A DNA stretch of 64,000 nucleotides from DATMNR01 sp963702765. GTDB lineage: Bacteria > Chloroflexota > Ktedonobacteria > Ktedonobacterales > Ktedonobacteraceae. Positions 52,063 to 61,574 of the stretch are shown here, piece after piece. The position numbers and the translations under genes were made by a program. The stretch's first letter is position 1; every line of letters starts with the position of its first letter. The notes under the pieces were generated by a model. The model searched no databases, was not told the origin of the DNA, and worked only from the letters and a program-made list of their open reading frames with translations. The stretch spans positions 65,726-129,725 of the forward strand of contig CAVPEB010000044.1 in the NCBI GenBank assembly GCA_963702765.1, in the 5' to 3' direction.

Positions 52063-52986
52063 ATGAATGATCGCATTCGTGAGATTTTAAGCTGGTATGC
52101 TAGCGAGAACCCTGGCGTTCGTACCAATCTGGCACGCATGCTTAATCATGGCCGTCTGGGTGGTACAGGGAAAATGGTGATTTTACCAGTTGATCAAGGG
52201 TTTGAGCATGGTCCAGCACGAAGTTTCGCACCAAATCCTGTAGGCTACGATCCGCGTTATCATTTTCAATTAGCTATTGAAGCTGGATGCAACGCATATG
52301 CTGCACCGCTGGGCTTTTTGGAAGCTGGTGTTTCTGACTATTGTGGTGAAGTCCCCCTTATTTTGAAATGCAATAACCATGACATTTTAAATGACGAGAA
52401 AGACCCGATTTCTGCCGTCACTTCTGGTGTCAGTGATGCTTTGCGTCTGGGCTGTGTAGCTGTTGGTTTTACGATTTACCCAGGATCAACCGAGCGTACA
52501 GAAATGTACCAGCAGTTACGCGAATTGACTGAAGAAGCAAAGGCAGCTGGTCTGGCTGTTGTAGTTTGGTCATATCCTCGAGGTAGTAGTCTGAGTAAAG
52601 AAGGAGAAACTGCCGTTGATGTAGTGACATATGCTGCTCAGATAGCTGCACAACTAGGTGCGGATATTATCAAGGTCAAGTTACCTAGCGCAAAGATCGA
52701 ATTGGCCGAGGCCCAGAAGGTCTATCAGAAGTACGAGATTCCGATCTCTACTTTGGCCGAGCGTGTGCACCATGTCATCCAAAGCTCCTTTGATGGTCGT
52801 CGCATTGTTATTTTCTCAGGTGGTGCTGCCACTGAGGATGAAAAGTTCTTTGAAGAAGTACGCGCGATCAGAGATGGTGGTGGTTTTGGCTCAATTGTAG
52901 GCCGGAATTCTTTCCAACGCAAAAAGCCTGATGCTCTGAAGTTCTTAGGTACAATTATGGGTATCTATGAAGGCACTGTTCAGTAA
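52063..52986 (+). CDS. fbaB: Class I fructose-bisphosphate aldolase (DhnA/FbaB type)
   Basis: A 307-residue archaeal-type class I aldolase cleaving fructose 1,6-bisphosphate by Schiff base. Family marks are LPVDQGFEHGPARSF near 48-62, the Schiff-base Lys within DIIKVKLPS (near 203-211), VVIWSYPRG-like VVVWSYPRGS, and the phosphate-binding IFSGGAAT and GSIVGRNSFQR. ATG 52063 with GAAAAGGA upstream is chosen over a TTG ten codons earlier. It is monocistronic, closed by a long stem-loop. Alternative DhnA family activity (2-amino-3,7-dideoxy-heptulosonate synthase) is less likely given FbaB-like length and motifs. Confidence 0.92.
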   Translation: MNDRIREILSWYASENPGVRTNLARMLNHGRLGGTGKMVILPVDQGFEHGPARSFAPNPVGYDPRYHFQLAIEAGCNAYAAPLGFLEAGVSDYCGEVPLILKCNNHDILNDEKDPISAVTSGVSDALRLGCVAVGFTIYPGSTERTEMYQQLRELTEEAKAAGLAVVVWSYPRGSSLSKEGETAVDVVTYAAQIAAQLGADIIKVKLPSAKIELAEAQKVYQKYEIPISTLAERVHHVIQSSFDGRRIVIFSGGAATEDEKFFEEVRAIRDGGGFGSIVGRNSFQRKKPDALKFLGTIMGIYEGTVQ

Positions 52987-53050
52987 GAAGAGCAAAAGAA
53001 CGCGCCCCTCCAAAGTAGATTTAGAGGGGCGCGTTCTTTTGCTCTTCTTA
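52984..53050. terminator. Bidirectional terminator: 27-bp perfect inverted repeat spanning both stop codons
   Basis: Perfect arms 52984-53010 and 53024-53050 with a 13-base loop. The left arm begins with the fbaB stop codon and the right arm ends with the complement of the MFS gene's stop. The GC-rich core is flanked by CTTTTG/CAAAAG tracts, so it can terminate in both directions. Confidence 0.9.
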
Positions 53051-54415
53051 TTTCACACCTTTCACCTGTTTAATCACAAGAGTGCCAAGGACAAAATACA
53101 CGATGGTCACAGCAAAAAGTGTGCTATATCCCAGGTGATCAGGTAGACCACGCAAAAGTTGCAAGGTCACCCCTCCGATTGTTATGCCTATAACTTGCGG
53201 TACTATACCCATCGCAGACCAGATGCCAAGAAACTTGCCAGCTTCATCGGTTGGTGGCAGTACATCAGCGGTCAGCGCCCAGTCGACACTTGTATAAGCA
53301 CCGTAACCAATCCCAAAGAAAGCTCCAGCAATCAGCGCGCTATATTGACTCTGAAAGAAGATAAAAAGGACACAGACAATCGTCATCATCGCACCTGAGA
53401 GATAGACCAACACCTTGCGGCCCTTGTGGTCGGATATCCAACCTGCAATGAGCGAAGTAGGTAGGGCAGTTAGCATAACAGCAGGCAGAAACAACTCACC
53501 GGAGAAAAACTCGCCTGAAAAAGTGGTTCCAAAAATGATGGTTTTGACACCAGGGCCACCTAAAACATCGTCAAAGTAATATTGTAGGAAATAGAATATC
53601 CCCCAGATACCCATCATTACAAGTAAGCGAGCAAGCAATACCCACAAGAAGTCTGGGTATTGTGAGGGCTTAAAGAGGAACTTCTTGAATACTGTACTCA
53701 GATGAAAAGTAGTATGTTCCGCGAGCGGAATCTCATTGACGGTAATTACAGTGTAGGTGACAAGCACGATTTGCACAATGGCAATCAGGAAGAAAATCCG
53801 TATGATTTCATTATTGTACAAAGGCAACGCATCATTCTTGTTTACAATAATTCCAGCTACGAGTGAACCAAAGATCAATCCTAGAAGAGTAAATAAGCCA
53901 TAAAATCCGCTTGTAACCCCTCGTTGGCTCTGCGGTACTTTATCGACAATGATTGCGCTCCAAGGAGAGTTGGCGAAATTATTAGTAAACTGTAGTAGAA
54001 GAAAAAGCACTATGAAAGTCACCAATAATGCAGTAGAGGAAAACCAGGCAGGTGAAAACGCGAATAGGATCAGCACGACGACATTGAGCGCGATTCCAAT
54101 GATCAAAAATGGCCGACGGCGACCCATGCGAAAAGTGACATAGTCTGAAGTAGCTCCAACGAGAGGATTTACAACCACAGCTACCAGTGTTCCCCAGATA
54201 ATTACTAAAGTGAGATTGATGTCCTTATTGGCATTCCCCAGATACTTTACGACCATACTGGGGATTACTATTGCTAAAAGGGCTTGCCAATGAAAATTGT
54301 TTGCAATCCAGAAGACATTAATATTGATTTGGTCGAAGAGGGTAACACGCCGCAGTGGCGTGGGGATAGGGGGACTTGCGGCCGATATTGTTCCGGAACT
54401 GTCAGTTACTTCCAT
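53048..54415 (-). CDS. MFS transporter, sugar-type (SLC45/GPH-like)
   Basis: A 455-residue membrane protein with 12 hydrophobic helices. Marks include an MGRRRPF loop after TM2/TM3 (DYVTFRMGRRRPFLIIG), as in sucrose/maltose transporters of the SLC45 type, and a second-half DHKGRKVLVYLSG loop. It probably imports an oligosaccharide or other solute with H+. ATG 54415, 8 bases after GAGG, is chosen rather than a TTG six codons upstream. It shares a terminator with fbaB. Confidence 0.85.
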   Translation of the reverse strand: MEVTDSSGTISAASPPIPTPLRRVTLFDQININVFWIANNFHWQALLAIVIPSMVVKYLGNANKDINLTLVIIWGTLVAVVVNPLVGATSDYVTFRMGRRRPFLIIGIALNVVVLILFAFSPAWFSSTALLVTFIVLFLLLQFTNNFANSPWSAIIVDKVPQSQRGVTSGFYGLFTLLGLIFGSLVAGIIVNKNDALPLYNNEIIRIFFLIAIVQIVLVTYTVITVNEIPLAEHTTFHLSTVFKKFLFKPSQYPDFLWVLLARLLVMMGIWGIFYFLQYYFDDVLGGPGVKTIIFGTTFSGEFFSGELFLPAVMLTALPTSLIAGWISDHKGRKVLVYLSGAMMTIVCVLFIFFQSQYSALIAGAFFGIGYGAYTSVDWALTADVLPPTDEAGKFLGIWSAMGIVPQVIGITIGGVTLQLLRGLPDHLGYSTLFAVTIVYFVLGTLVIKQVKGVK

Positions 54416-54442
54416 GTTGCTGGCCTCTTGCAAGTGCTAGAA

Positions 54443-54483
54443 ATAATTATCACAAGTCTACTTCTCAGGCTTGTGATAATTAT
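54443..54483. promoter_or_regulatory. 14-bp inverted repeat between trxB and the MFS gene
   Basis: Perfect arms (54443-54456 / 54470-54483; ATAATTATCACAAG and complement) with a 13-base loop. A/T-rich arms and only a short following T tract make it a weak terminator for trxB; it lies just upstream of the MFS start and could equally be an operator. Confidence 0.5.
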
Positions 54484-54524
54484 ACTGATGTAACACATCC
54501 ATTACAAGATGGCAGATGGTCTAT

Positions 54525-55454
54525 TTATTCTTCACCCACGCTCTCGAGCCATCTTTCAGCATCAATAGCAGCACGACAGCCGTCACCGGCGGCAGTGACA
54601 GCCTGGCGATAGCGATGATCCGTTACGTCGCCTGCGGCAAAAATGCCCGGAACATTCGTCATGGTATGTTCAACTGGAACGATATACCCGATGTTATCCA
54701 TCTCAAGGATACCTTTGAACAATTCGGTATTAGGTTGATGTCCAATAGCCAGGAAGAACCCCTGCACAGGTAGCGTACTCTCCTCGTCAGTCTTCACATT
54801 GTGTAGCCGCAAACCCGCCACTTCATTTTCACCCAGGACTTCAGTTATTTCCGTATCCCAGATGAAACTAATCTTAGGGTTTTTAAATGCGCGATCTTGC
54901 ATGATTTTGCTGGCTCGCAGTGTATCTCGGCGATGAATGACTGTCACATGGTTAGCATAACGCGTCAGAAAGGTTGCCTCCTCCATTGCAGTATCACCTC
55001 CACCGATAACAGCTACATCCTTGTTCTTGAAGAAAAAGCCGTCACAGGTGGCGCAAGCACTGACTCCGCGCCCCTGCAATCGCTGTTCACTTGGCAATCC
55101 CAACCACTTCGCACTGGCACCTGTAGAGATAATAACAGCACGAGCCTGATATTCACCCAAATCGGTTGTCACCATGAAAGGACGATTACGGAAGTCAAGA
55201 GAAATTACATCTTCTGGAATCAACTCCGTGCCAAAGCGCCGGGCCTGTGCTTCAAATTTCTCCATCATCGAGGGACCAATAATACCCTCTTCAAAGCCTG
55301 GATAGTTCTCAACATCGCTGGTGAGCATTAATTGTCCGCCAACCTGGTAACCTTGTAGCATTAAAACAGAGAGATTGGCTCGCGCTGCATAAATTGCTGC
55401 TGTATAGCCTGCAGGCCCAGAGCCAATAATGATTACGTCGTATAATTTTGCCAT
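54525..55454 (-). CDS. trxB: Thioredoxin reductase
   Basis: A 309-residue NADPH-dependent flavoprotein that reduces thioredoxin. FAD motif IGSGPAGYTAAIYAARA at the N-terminus, the redox-active CATC in SACATCDGFFF (near 137-140), NADPH motif GGGDTAMEEA, and the C-terminal FAD motif GIFAAGDVTDHRYRQ are present. ATG 55454 with GAGGAA upstream is preferred to a GTG six codons earlier. No trxA is adjacent. Confidence 0.96.
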   Translation of the reverse strand: MAKLYDVIIIGSGPAGYTAAIYAARANLSVLMLQGYQVGGQLMLTSDVENYPGFEEGIIGPSMMEKFEAQARRFGTELIPEDVISLDFRNRPFMVTTDLGEYQARAVIISTGASAKWLGLPSEQRLQGRGVSACATCDGFFFKNKDVAVIGGGDTAMEEATFLTRYANHVTVIHRRDTLRASKIMQDRAFKNPKISFIWDTEITEVLGENEVAGLRLHNVKTDEESTLPVQGFFLAIGHQPNTELFKGILEMDNIGYIVPVEHTMTNVPGIFAAGDVTDHRYRQAVTAAGDGCRAAIDAERWLESVGEE

Positions 55455-55545
55455 GATAGGAATATTCCTCACTTCTCCATCAACTTGTTCATTCTATCAA
55501 TGATAACACAATAGAGGTAGATTTTATGCCATTCAGAGAGGATTC

Positions 55546-56457
55546 CTATTGCAGCAAGAAAGGCGGTATACCCTGGGTATGTAAAACGTGCAATGGTCCT
55601 GTTTTGAAGAAATATCCCAGGATGTTGAGAATAGTGATAGCGATGAAACCAGCAATGCCTGCAGCGATAAGTAAACGGTCAATTTTGCGTGTATGCAATT
55701 CAATCAACCATGTGCGTTTCATAACGCCAAAGCATCGTAACTCCATGGCGTTGATAATGTCCTCTGCACCTACTATTGAACCAATCACAACAGGAACTAA
55801 CATAGGCGCCATACGAGCGATTTTTGTGAAAATTCCCCCGCGCAACTTATCGATCTCAAATCCGCGAGCACGTTGTGCATCGAGAGTTGTTCTAAAATCT
55901 CGTACCGTGGTTGGGAGAAAGCGCAATGAGAGATCGATGGCATACGAGATCTTATCTGATATACCCATTCCCTTAAAGGCAATGCCGAATTTGCTTGGGT
56001 CTGTGGTAAACGGTATTGGAACAGCAAATAAGGCAATACTGAGATTGCGCATCGTCTGAGTGATCAGGAAAGTAATGCTTTGAACGCTAAAAGGGAGAGG
56101 TGATGGAAAAATAAAAGGAAAGTACGGTTTGAGGCTGATAAATGGAACATAGAAGAGAATACGCTGATTACTCAGGTCAACGCCTTGCACTATAGCTCCA
56201 CCAGATATAAAATAGTTTACGAAAATCAAAATGAACGTGATGAAGAAAATAAAATACCAGACCCGTTTCGTCTCTTCCCATTTCAGTCTGGCTTGACTAT
56301 AGTAGCATAAAGCCCCGATAAATCCTGCCAAAATAAACCAGAAATTGGAAGTTTGAGCGGCTGAAAGGCTGTATGCGAAAAGCAAGACAAACTTCACTCG
56401 TGGGTCAAGCCTGTGTACTGGAGAATCTCGTTTGATATATACAAAATTTATTAACAT
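55546..56457 (-). CDS. ecfT: Energy-coupling factor transporter transmembrane protein EcfT
   Basis: A 303-residue membrane protein with about 5-6 hydrophobic helices, the T component that couples the ECF ATPases to the substrate-binding S subunit. The first Ala-Arg-Gly coupling motif is seen in AQRARGFE; the second is altered to AMELRCFG. It is the third gene of a minus-strand operon: EcfA-A fused, S component, EcfT. Confidence 0.9.
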   Translation of the reverse strand: MLINFVYIKRDSPVHRLDPRVKFVLLFAYSLSAAQTSNFWFILAGFIGALCYYSQARLKWEETKRVWYFIFFITFILIFVNYFISGGAIVQGVDLSNQRILFYVPFISLKPYFPFIFPSPLPFSVQSITFLITQTMRNLSIALFAVPIPFTTDPSKFGIAFKGMGISDKISYAIDLSLRFLPTTVRDFRTTLDAQRARGFEIDKLRGGIFTKIARMAPMLVPVVIGSIVGAEDIINAMELRCFGVMKRTWLIELHTRKIDRLLIAAGIAGFIAITILNILGYFFKTGPLHVLHTQGIPPFLLQ

Positions 56458-56570
56458 AGTTCATTCTCGAAAAGGTGAATGTAAGAACCCGAAAAGTGAC
56501 CAGGCATTAATAACAGCTTTACCTGGCCACTGTAATCTTTCAATACTGCACCACTCACCGTACTTCAGGT

Positions 56571-57140
56571 CTAAGTTCGACCGGCACGTGTCATCGCAGC
56601 ATTGTATGCAACGAGTAAAATGGGTAATAGGATTAAGCCAAGCACAATATCAGGTATTGTGGCAGGAATGAATTCGGTTGTAATGGCAGTTGCTGGAGTC
56701 AATTGTGAGACCCAGATATCACTGAAAGCAGCGAACCCTAGTCCAACTATGATACCTATGACACTAAACAGTTCGGCAATGGCGATATTGCGAAACGTAT
56801 TATAGCGTCCCCAGGTAAAGTACAATGCTAGTCCAGCTACAAAGCCGATCAAGCCATTACCAAGATCCCAGTTCCAATAAACAGTTCCGGTGAAAAGGTC
56901 ATTTAAGAGATTGCCTACTCCACCGGTAAAGAGGCCGACCCAGGGTCCAAAAACAACCCCAAAGAATAGAGGAATAACAATACCTGGGCGAAGCGAGACA
57001 TTGCTTGCACCTGGAAGCTGCAACGTATTGGTAATGTAGCTAATACCTGCATACAACGCAGCACCAAGAGCCATGTACACAACGTGTCGTACAGTAATAC
57101 TCCAAACTTTTGAGTTTGAACTTTCTTCTGCTACTGCCAT
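56571..57140 (-). CDS. ECF transporter S component (UPF0397-like)
   Basis: A 189-residue membrane protein with about 6 helices that binds the substrate of the ECF transporter. The pattern VSLRPGIVIPLFFGVVFGP then GGVGNLLNDLFTG fits the UPF0397 group of S components. The substrate (a vitamin or its precursor) is not assigned; no biosynthesis gene or riboswitch is recognised nearby. AAAGGAG lies 9 bases before the ATG. The 91-bp gap before it has a GGAGG/CCTCC complementarity. Confidence 0.8.
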   Translation of the reverse strand: MAVAEESSNSKVWSITVRHVVYMALGAALYAGISYITNTLQLPGASNVSLRPGIVIPLFFGVVFGPWVGLFTGGVGNLLNDLFTGTVYWNWDLGNGLIGFVAGLALYFTWGRYNTFRNIAIAELFSVIGIIVGLGFAAFSDIWVSQLTPATAITTEFIPATIPDIVLGLILLPILLVAYNAAMTRAGRT

Positions 57141-57231
57141 AGATGAAACTCCTTTCTGTCAGAAAAAAGACGGAGGTGAGTTTGATAACGAGACAAATTT
57201 TTGTTTTGGCCTCCTTTCTAATATATACGTA

Positions 57232-58920
57232 CTATGCTACAGCATTACGCTCACTGAGTAAGTAATGCAACAATGAAGTTTGACGCAAATTGCACTCAGC
57301 CAATAATGTTGGATCAGCTAACACTTCTAAAGGCGAGCCATCTCCCACGAGGTTACCTTCTTTTAAAAGTAAGACGCGGTGTGTGAAACGCAATGCAAGA
57401 TCGAGATCATGTGTGATGATGAGTAAGACATCAAGGTCAGGCATGTTGCGCAGGTATTCCATAAACGCGATGTATGAGCGATAATCTTGACCTGCCGTCG
57501 GTTCATCGAGCAATAAAATTTTGCCTTTCATTGCAAGTACAGAAGCAATCGCAACGCGCTTTTGTTGTCCGAAACTCAACGAAAAAGGCGAACGTGAATC
57601 GAATTCCGCGATATTTAATGCTTCTTCTGCCTCCTGAACGAAAGTACTGATTTGATCGGGTTTAAAGCGCAAGTTTTCTGGTCCGAAACTAACCTCTTTT
57701 CGCACCGAAGGCGCAAAAAGCATCGCACTAGGACTTTGGAAGACATAACCAATGCTTGAGGCAAGCTCTGCAACACTTAAATTACGAGTGTCTTTACCAT
57801 AGATGTGGACTGCACCTTTGGTTGGCCTGAGTAAACCTAGGGCTTGCTTGACCAACGTTGTTTTGCCAGATCCATTGGGACCAAGTAATGCAATTGTTTC
57901 TCCTCGTTTCGCATGAAACGAAATACCGTGTAATATTTCTTCCGAAAAAGTATTATATTGAAAATGCACATTCTCGAATTCGAGAATGTGCTCATCGGTA
58001 TCTTCTTTTTTTTCTTGCCTGGTCGTAATGGGTTGAATGAGTATACTCCTTGCCTGAGTAGGATCAGGTAGCGTACGCAAAGTGGACTCAATTGGAAGCT
58101 TGATCTGTGTTGGATCTGCGAGTTCTAGGAATTTTTGAGTTTCACCAAAGAAAATCTGTCGTCCATCACGCATAAGTAGCACTGTATCTGGCTTGAGCCG
58201 TAAAGCTTCCTCAACCCTATGTTCGATGATAATAACAGTGCTGCCTTTTTGCAATAACTGTTGAATGAGTTGCTCGAGCTCATCTACCGCTTCTAAATCA
58301 AGATTAGCAAAAGGCTCATCAAACAGAAAAATAGAGGGTTGCATGACCACTAACCCTGCCGCAGCAACTTGTTGGCGCTGACCACCAGAAAGTGCGAAGG
58401 TGGCTTGTCCTTGATAATGTTCCAGGTGGAGGTGATTGAGCACGCTCGAAATGCGTTCGCGCATTACTTCACGTTGCATCCCCAAATTTTCCATTCCAAA
58501 GGCAATCTCCTGTTCAACTGTACTGCCAAGGATCTGTTTGTCTGGGTCCTGTAGCATTGTGCCGATCTGTTGTGCAAGATCACGCAGTGATTGACCTCTT
58601 ATAGTTTTACCAAGAAGTTGTATCTCACCACTCAGAGTTCCTTTGTAACTATGGGGGATGAGTCCGTTAAGGCATTTCAGCAGGGTACTTTTACCACAAC
58701 CGCTAGGGCCAGCAATAAGCATGAGCTTACCTGCAGGTAGGGAGAAAGAGATATCTTCTAAAGTCATTGGCAATTCAATAGTATCTGTTTCAGGCACACT
58801 TTTCTTTCGTTTTGGTTGTGGGTCATCATCGAGGGAACGATAGCGAAAGCTAAGTTTTTCAACAAACACCGCGGGTGGAGTAGTTGTTTGATTCGGTGTA
58901 TTGTTGGAATCTATGGCCAT
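57232..58920 (-). CDS. Fused ECF ATPase (EcfA1-EcfA2 in one chain)
   Basis: A 562-residue protein with two complete ABC ATPase domains. First: Walker A GPSGCGKST, signature LSGGQRQQ, Walker B IFLFDEPFAN. Second: Walker A GPNGSGKTT, signature-like LSFGQQKR, Walker B ILLLDEPTAG. Separate EcfA and EcfA' are more common; fusions occur in several phyla. It energises the transporter with EcfT and the S component encoded just downstream. Confidence 0.93.
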   Translation of the reverse strand: MAIDSNNTPNQTTTPPAVFVEKLSFRYRSLDDDPQPKRKKSVPETDTIELPMTLEDISFSLPAGKLMLIAGPSGCGKSTLLKCLNGLIPHSYKGTLSGEIQLLGKTIRGQSLRDLAQQIGTMLQDPDKQILGSTVEQEIAFGMENLGMQREVMRERISSVLNHLHLEHYQGQATFALSGGQRQQVAAAGLVVMQPSIFLFDEPFANLDLEAVDELEQLIQQLLQKGSTVIIIEHRVEEALRLKPDTVLLMRDGRQIFFGETQKFLELADPTQIKLPIESTLRTLPDPTQARSILIQPITTRQEKKEDTDEHILEFENVHFQYNTFSEEILHGISFHAKRGETIALLGPNGSGKTTLVKQALGLLRPTKGAVHIYGKDTRNLSVAELASSIGYVFQSPSAMLFAPSVRKEVSFGPENLRFKPDQISTFVQEAEEALNIAEFDSRSPFSLSFGQQKRVAIASVLAMKGKILLLDEPTAGQDYRSYIAFMEYLRNMPDLDVLLIITHDLDLALRFTHRVLLLKEGNLVGDGSPLEVLADPTLLAECNLRQTSLLHYLLSERNAVA

Positions 58921-58992
58921 AGATACATATATACCCTTTGTGTGTAGAAATCAGGCATCTCAATTATGATGATGAGTTCTTTGTTATGTCTA

Positions 58993-59022
58993 ATTCTAAT
59001 GGTATAAGAGGTGATTTGTCAA
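58993..59022 (-). promoter_or_regulatory. Promoter of the ECF operon
   Basis: On the minus strand TTGACA (59017-59022), an 18-base spacer and TAGAAT (58993-58998): 6/6 and 5/6 matches, about 66 bases of leader before the ATG. The leader is too short for most vitamin riboswitches. Confidence 0.6.
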
Positions 59023-59192
59023 TCTTGGTTGCTTGCTAAAGCAATGGTAATATGGTTCAAATTCTTGATGGGGAAGTAAAAACATGGCATACTGTGTAAG
59101 ATAAGTGCAACTTCGTAAATTTGCTGCAATTCGAGGTGAGTAAATTCATCAGTCAGTGGATGTTCCCACTGGACAGAAGGATGAACTACAGG

Positions 59193-61238
59193 ATGAAAAC
59201 AAGCAATCGGCACCTGGAATTACCACGATCATTTTGGATCAGTGTAGGGATAGTTGTTCTCTTTAATTGCTTGTTTCTTGCACTCGTACTTGTAAAACCT
59301 GGGACACAAAGGCAATTCGTTATCGCTGACGATGTAGGGCAAGCGCTGGGGTGGCTTCTGGCAACGCTTTTGTGTTTTGTAGGGTTCAAGAAGCTTTGGT
59401 TGGATAAACCCTCCTTTAACGGACATAGCTTTTCTGTAATTCACCAGGTACGAACATGGGTGCCGATTTTTATTGCCCTCGGAATTTTTTGCCAATTTAT
59501 TGGACAAGTTATTTATACCTACTATGATATCAATGGATTGCCTCCCTTTCCATCATGGGCTGATGCTGGATACTTGAGCACATTCCCTTTTATGCTTGTT
59601 GCCATTCTTTTGTTGCCCAGGCGACGATTAACAGGTACTACTCGCTCACGAGTACTACTCGATGGCTTGATTATAATGACAGCAATGATTACATTCAGCT
59701 GGTATTTTATCCTTGGTCCGACGATGCTTGCTGGGGAGGAAACAAACCTGGCAAAGGTTGTAGGCAGCGCATATCCTGTTTTTGATCTCATTTTAATTTT
59801 TTGCATGGTTCTTCTCTGGTTTCGCGAAACCGACCGCTTACTTGTACCCGCAGAACGGCTGCTACTGGCAGGTTTAACTATTATCGTTATTACAGATAGC
59901 GTCTATGGGTATCTGACATTAAAAAACATCTATACGAATGGGTTGCAGGATATCGGGTGGCCGATTGGATATATGCTTCTGGGTTTAGCGGCCCAGTGTG
60001 TCACTTTGGCCTACATTACGTATGCAAATTGGGGTGAATCATCATCTAATGCTGAGGTCTCACAAGTATTGGATTCCAATTCGAGACTTGGAAAGCATTC
60101 ATTATTGCCATATGCGCTCATTCCTGCAGTCATTGCCTTAAGTGTCTTTATCTGGCGTTCAGGTGGCAATGGGACGCTGGAGCAAGGGGTCTACTTTGGA
60201 GGAATTATACTCGTTGGGTTGCTCCTGCTTAGACAATACTTTGTGCTTCGGGAGACTACTTTTTATAATGAGCAGTTGCACGTTACGCAACAGGATTTAT
60301 CTGAGAAAAATCAAGCACTTCGCGTAGCAAACTTACAGTTGGAAGAACAGGCAGCGCAAGTAGAGGCGGCTTACAACCAGCAGGTTTACCTGAATGAATT
60401 GAAAGATGACTTCCTGTTGAATGTAAACCACGAATTACGCACACCTTTAACTGCTATTTACGGGTTCCTTGACTTGTTGCGCGAGTATCATGGGAAACTG
60501 GATTCTTCAATGGAGATCACTCTTATCGATCAAGCTGTACTTGGTTGTGAAGAACTTCAGCATCTGGTCGATAATGTTCTCGATACTCTGCACGGCGACT
60601 TCAAAGAAAAGGAGCCAACTGTGGAAGTATTTTCCATTGCTACTGTTGCGGACGAAGTTATCAACCTCTTCGAACCACAGAAAAAGTTAGATTATCACAT
60701 CAATATGGTCATTCCTGAGGACTTGATGGTTCTGGCCGATAAACAGTATGTGCGCCAGGTACTCCTAAACCTACTTTCAAATGCCTTCAAGTACTCACCG
60801 ATGGATACCCCCATCGAGGTAAGCGCTCGGAAATATGATAATTCTACAGCAAAGGCAAACAATAATTCACTGGTTTGTGTTTCAATCCAAGATGCTGGAC
60901 CAGGAATACCACCCACGGAGGCACCATTGCTTTTTGGAAAATTTGTGCGTCTCAAGCGCGACCTTGTTGGTTCAGTGAGAGGAACGGGATTGGGATTATA
61001 TATCAGCAAGCAACTGATTGAGGCTATGGGAGGAAATATCTGGGTGGATAGTTCAGGTGTTGTGGGACAAGGAAGTCGCTTTTCTTTTACTCTTCCTAAT
61101 GCTGTTCCTGAATTGATCGAACAAAATAATCATAGTATGTCTAATCATTCGGATGCACTCCCTGTTTCAAGTGCAACTATGATGCAGAGTGACGAACACG
61201 TCGGCATTTCCACCTCCAAAGCATCGGAGTTGAAATGA
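59193..61238 (+). CDS. Membrane sensor histidine kinase
   Basis: A 681-residue kinase (start 59193; ATG 59181 and a TTG at 59121 are also in frame). About eight hydrophobic helices occupy residues ~12-310, forming a membrane-embedded sensor without a large outside domain. A coiled coil (about 330-395) leads to HisKA with His413 in NHELRTPL and to a HATPase_c domain (LLNLLSNAFKYSP, DAGPGIPP, GTGLGLYISK). A polar tail of ~40 residues ends the protein. Its stop overlaps the following Dabb gene by 4 bases. No response regulator is adjacent. Confidence 0.9.
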   Translation: MKTSNRHLELPRSFWISVGIVVLFNCLFLALVLVKPGTQRQFVIADDVGQALGWLLATLLCFVGFKKLWLDKPSFNGHSFSVIHQVRTWVPIFIALGIFCQFIGQVIYTYYDINGLPPFPSWADAGYLSTFPFMLVAILLLPRRRLTGTTRSRVLLDGLIIMTAMITFSWYFILGPTMLAGEETNLAKVVGSAYPVFDLILIFCMVLLWFRETDRLLVPAERLLLAGLTIIVITDSVYGYLTLKNIYTNGLQDIGWPIGYMLLGLAAQCVTLAYITYANWGESSSNAEVSQVLDSNSRLGKHSLLPYALIPAVIALSVFIWRSGGNGTLEQGVYFGGIILVGLLLLRQYFVLRETTFYNEQLHVTQQDLSEKNQALRVANLQLEEQAAQVEAAYNQQVYLNELKDDFLLNVNHELRTPLTAIYGFLDLLREYHGKLDSSMEITLIDQAVLGCEELQHLVDNVLDTLHGDFKEKEPTVEVFSIATVADEVINLFEPQKKLDYHINMVIPEDLMVLADKQYVRQVLLNLLSNAFKYSPMDTPIEVSARKYDNSTAKANNNSLVCVSIQDAGPGIPPTEAPLLFGKFVRLKRDLVGSVRGTGLGLYISKQLIEAMGGNIWVDSSGVVGQGSRFSFTLPNAVPELIEQNNHSMSNHSDALPVSSATMMQSDEHVGISTSKASELK

Positions 61239-61534
61239 TCACCCATATTGTCCTGCTTCGGCCTAAGGTTTCAACATCGATTGAAGAACTCACAACTTTT
61301 CTTGAACATGTGCAGGTGCTTCAAGAGCTTATCCCCGGAATCTTATCTCTATCGGTAGGAGAAAATCGCAGCGAGTTCAATGGAGGGTTTACGCATGGCA
61401 TCATTATGCGCTTCGTTGACGAAGCTCACTTATATGCACATCAAAGTCATCCAGCACATATAGCCGTAGTGACAGAATTGGATCGCATTTGCCAGCAATC
61501 GATTGATTTTGATTTGCCTGAAACTGATCAGTAA
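61235..61534 (+). CDS. Dabb-family (stress-responsive alpha/beta-barrel) protein
   Basis: A 99-residue dimeric alpha/beta-barrel domain: ITHIVLLRPK at the start, IPGILSLSVGEN, GGFTHGIIMRFVDEA and YAHQSHPAHIAV are the usual Dabb motifs. The function is unknown in general. ATG overlaps the kinase stop in an ATGA arrangement, indicating translational coupling, with GGAG upstream. It may bind a small ligand. Confidence 0.9.
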   Translation: MITHIVLLRPKVSTSIEELTTFLEHVQVLQELIPGILSLSVGENRSEFNGGFTHGIIMRFVDEAHLYAHQSHPAHIAVVTELDRICQQSIDFDLPETDQ

Positions 61535-61574
61535 TATTTTTGATTCGATAAGAAAATTAAGGAGCCTATCTTCC

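Noticed and set aside
57141..57231. Leader peptide or attenuator before the S component
   Set aside because: A GGAGG/CCTCC pairing and a possible short TTG-started frame exist, but neither has supporting structure or conservation evidence.
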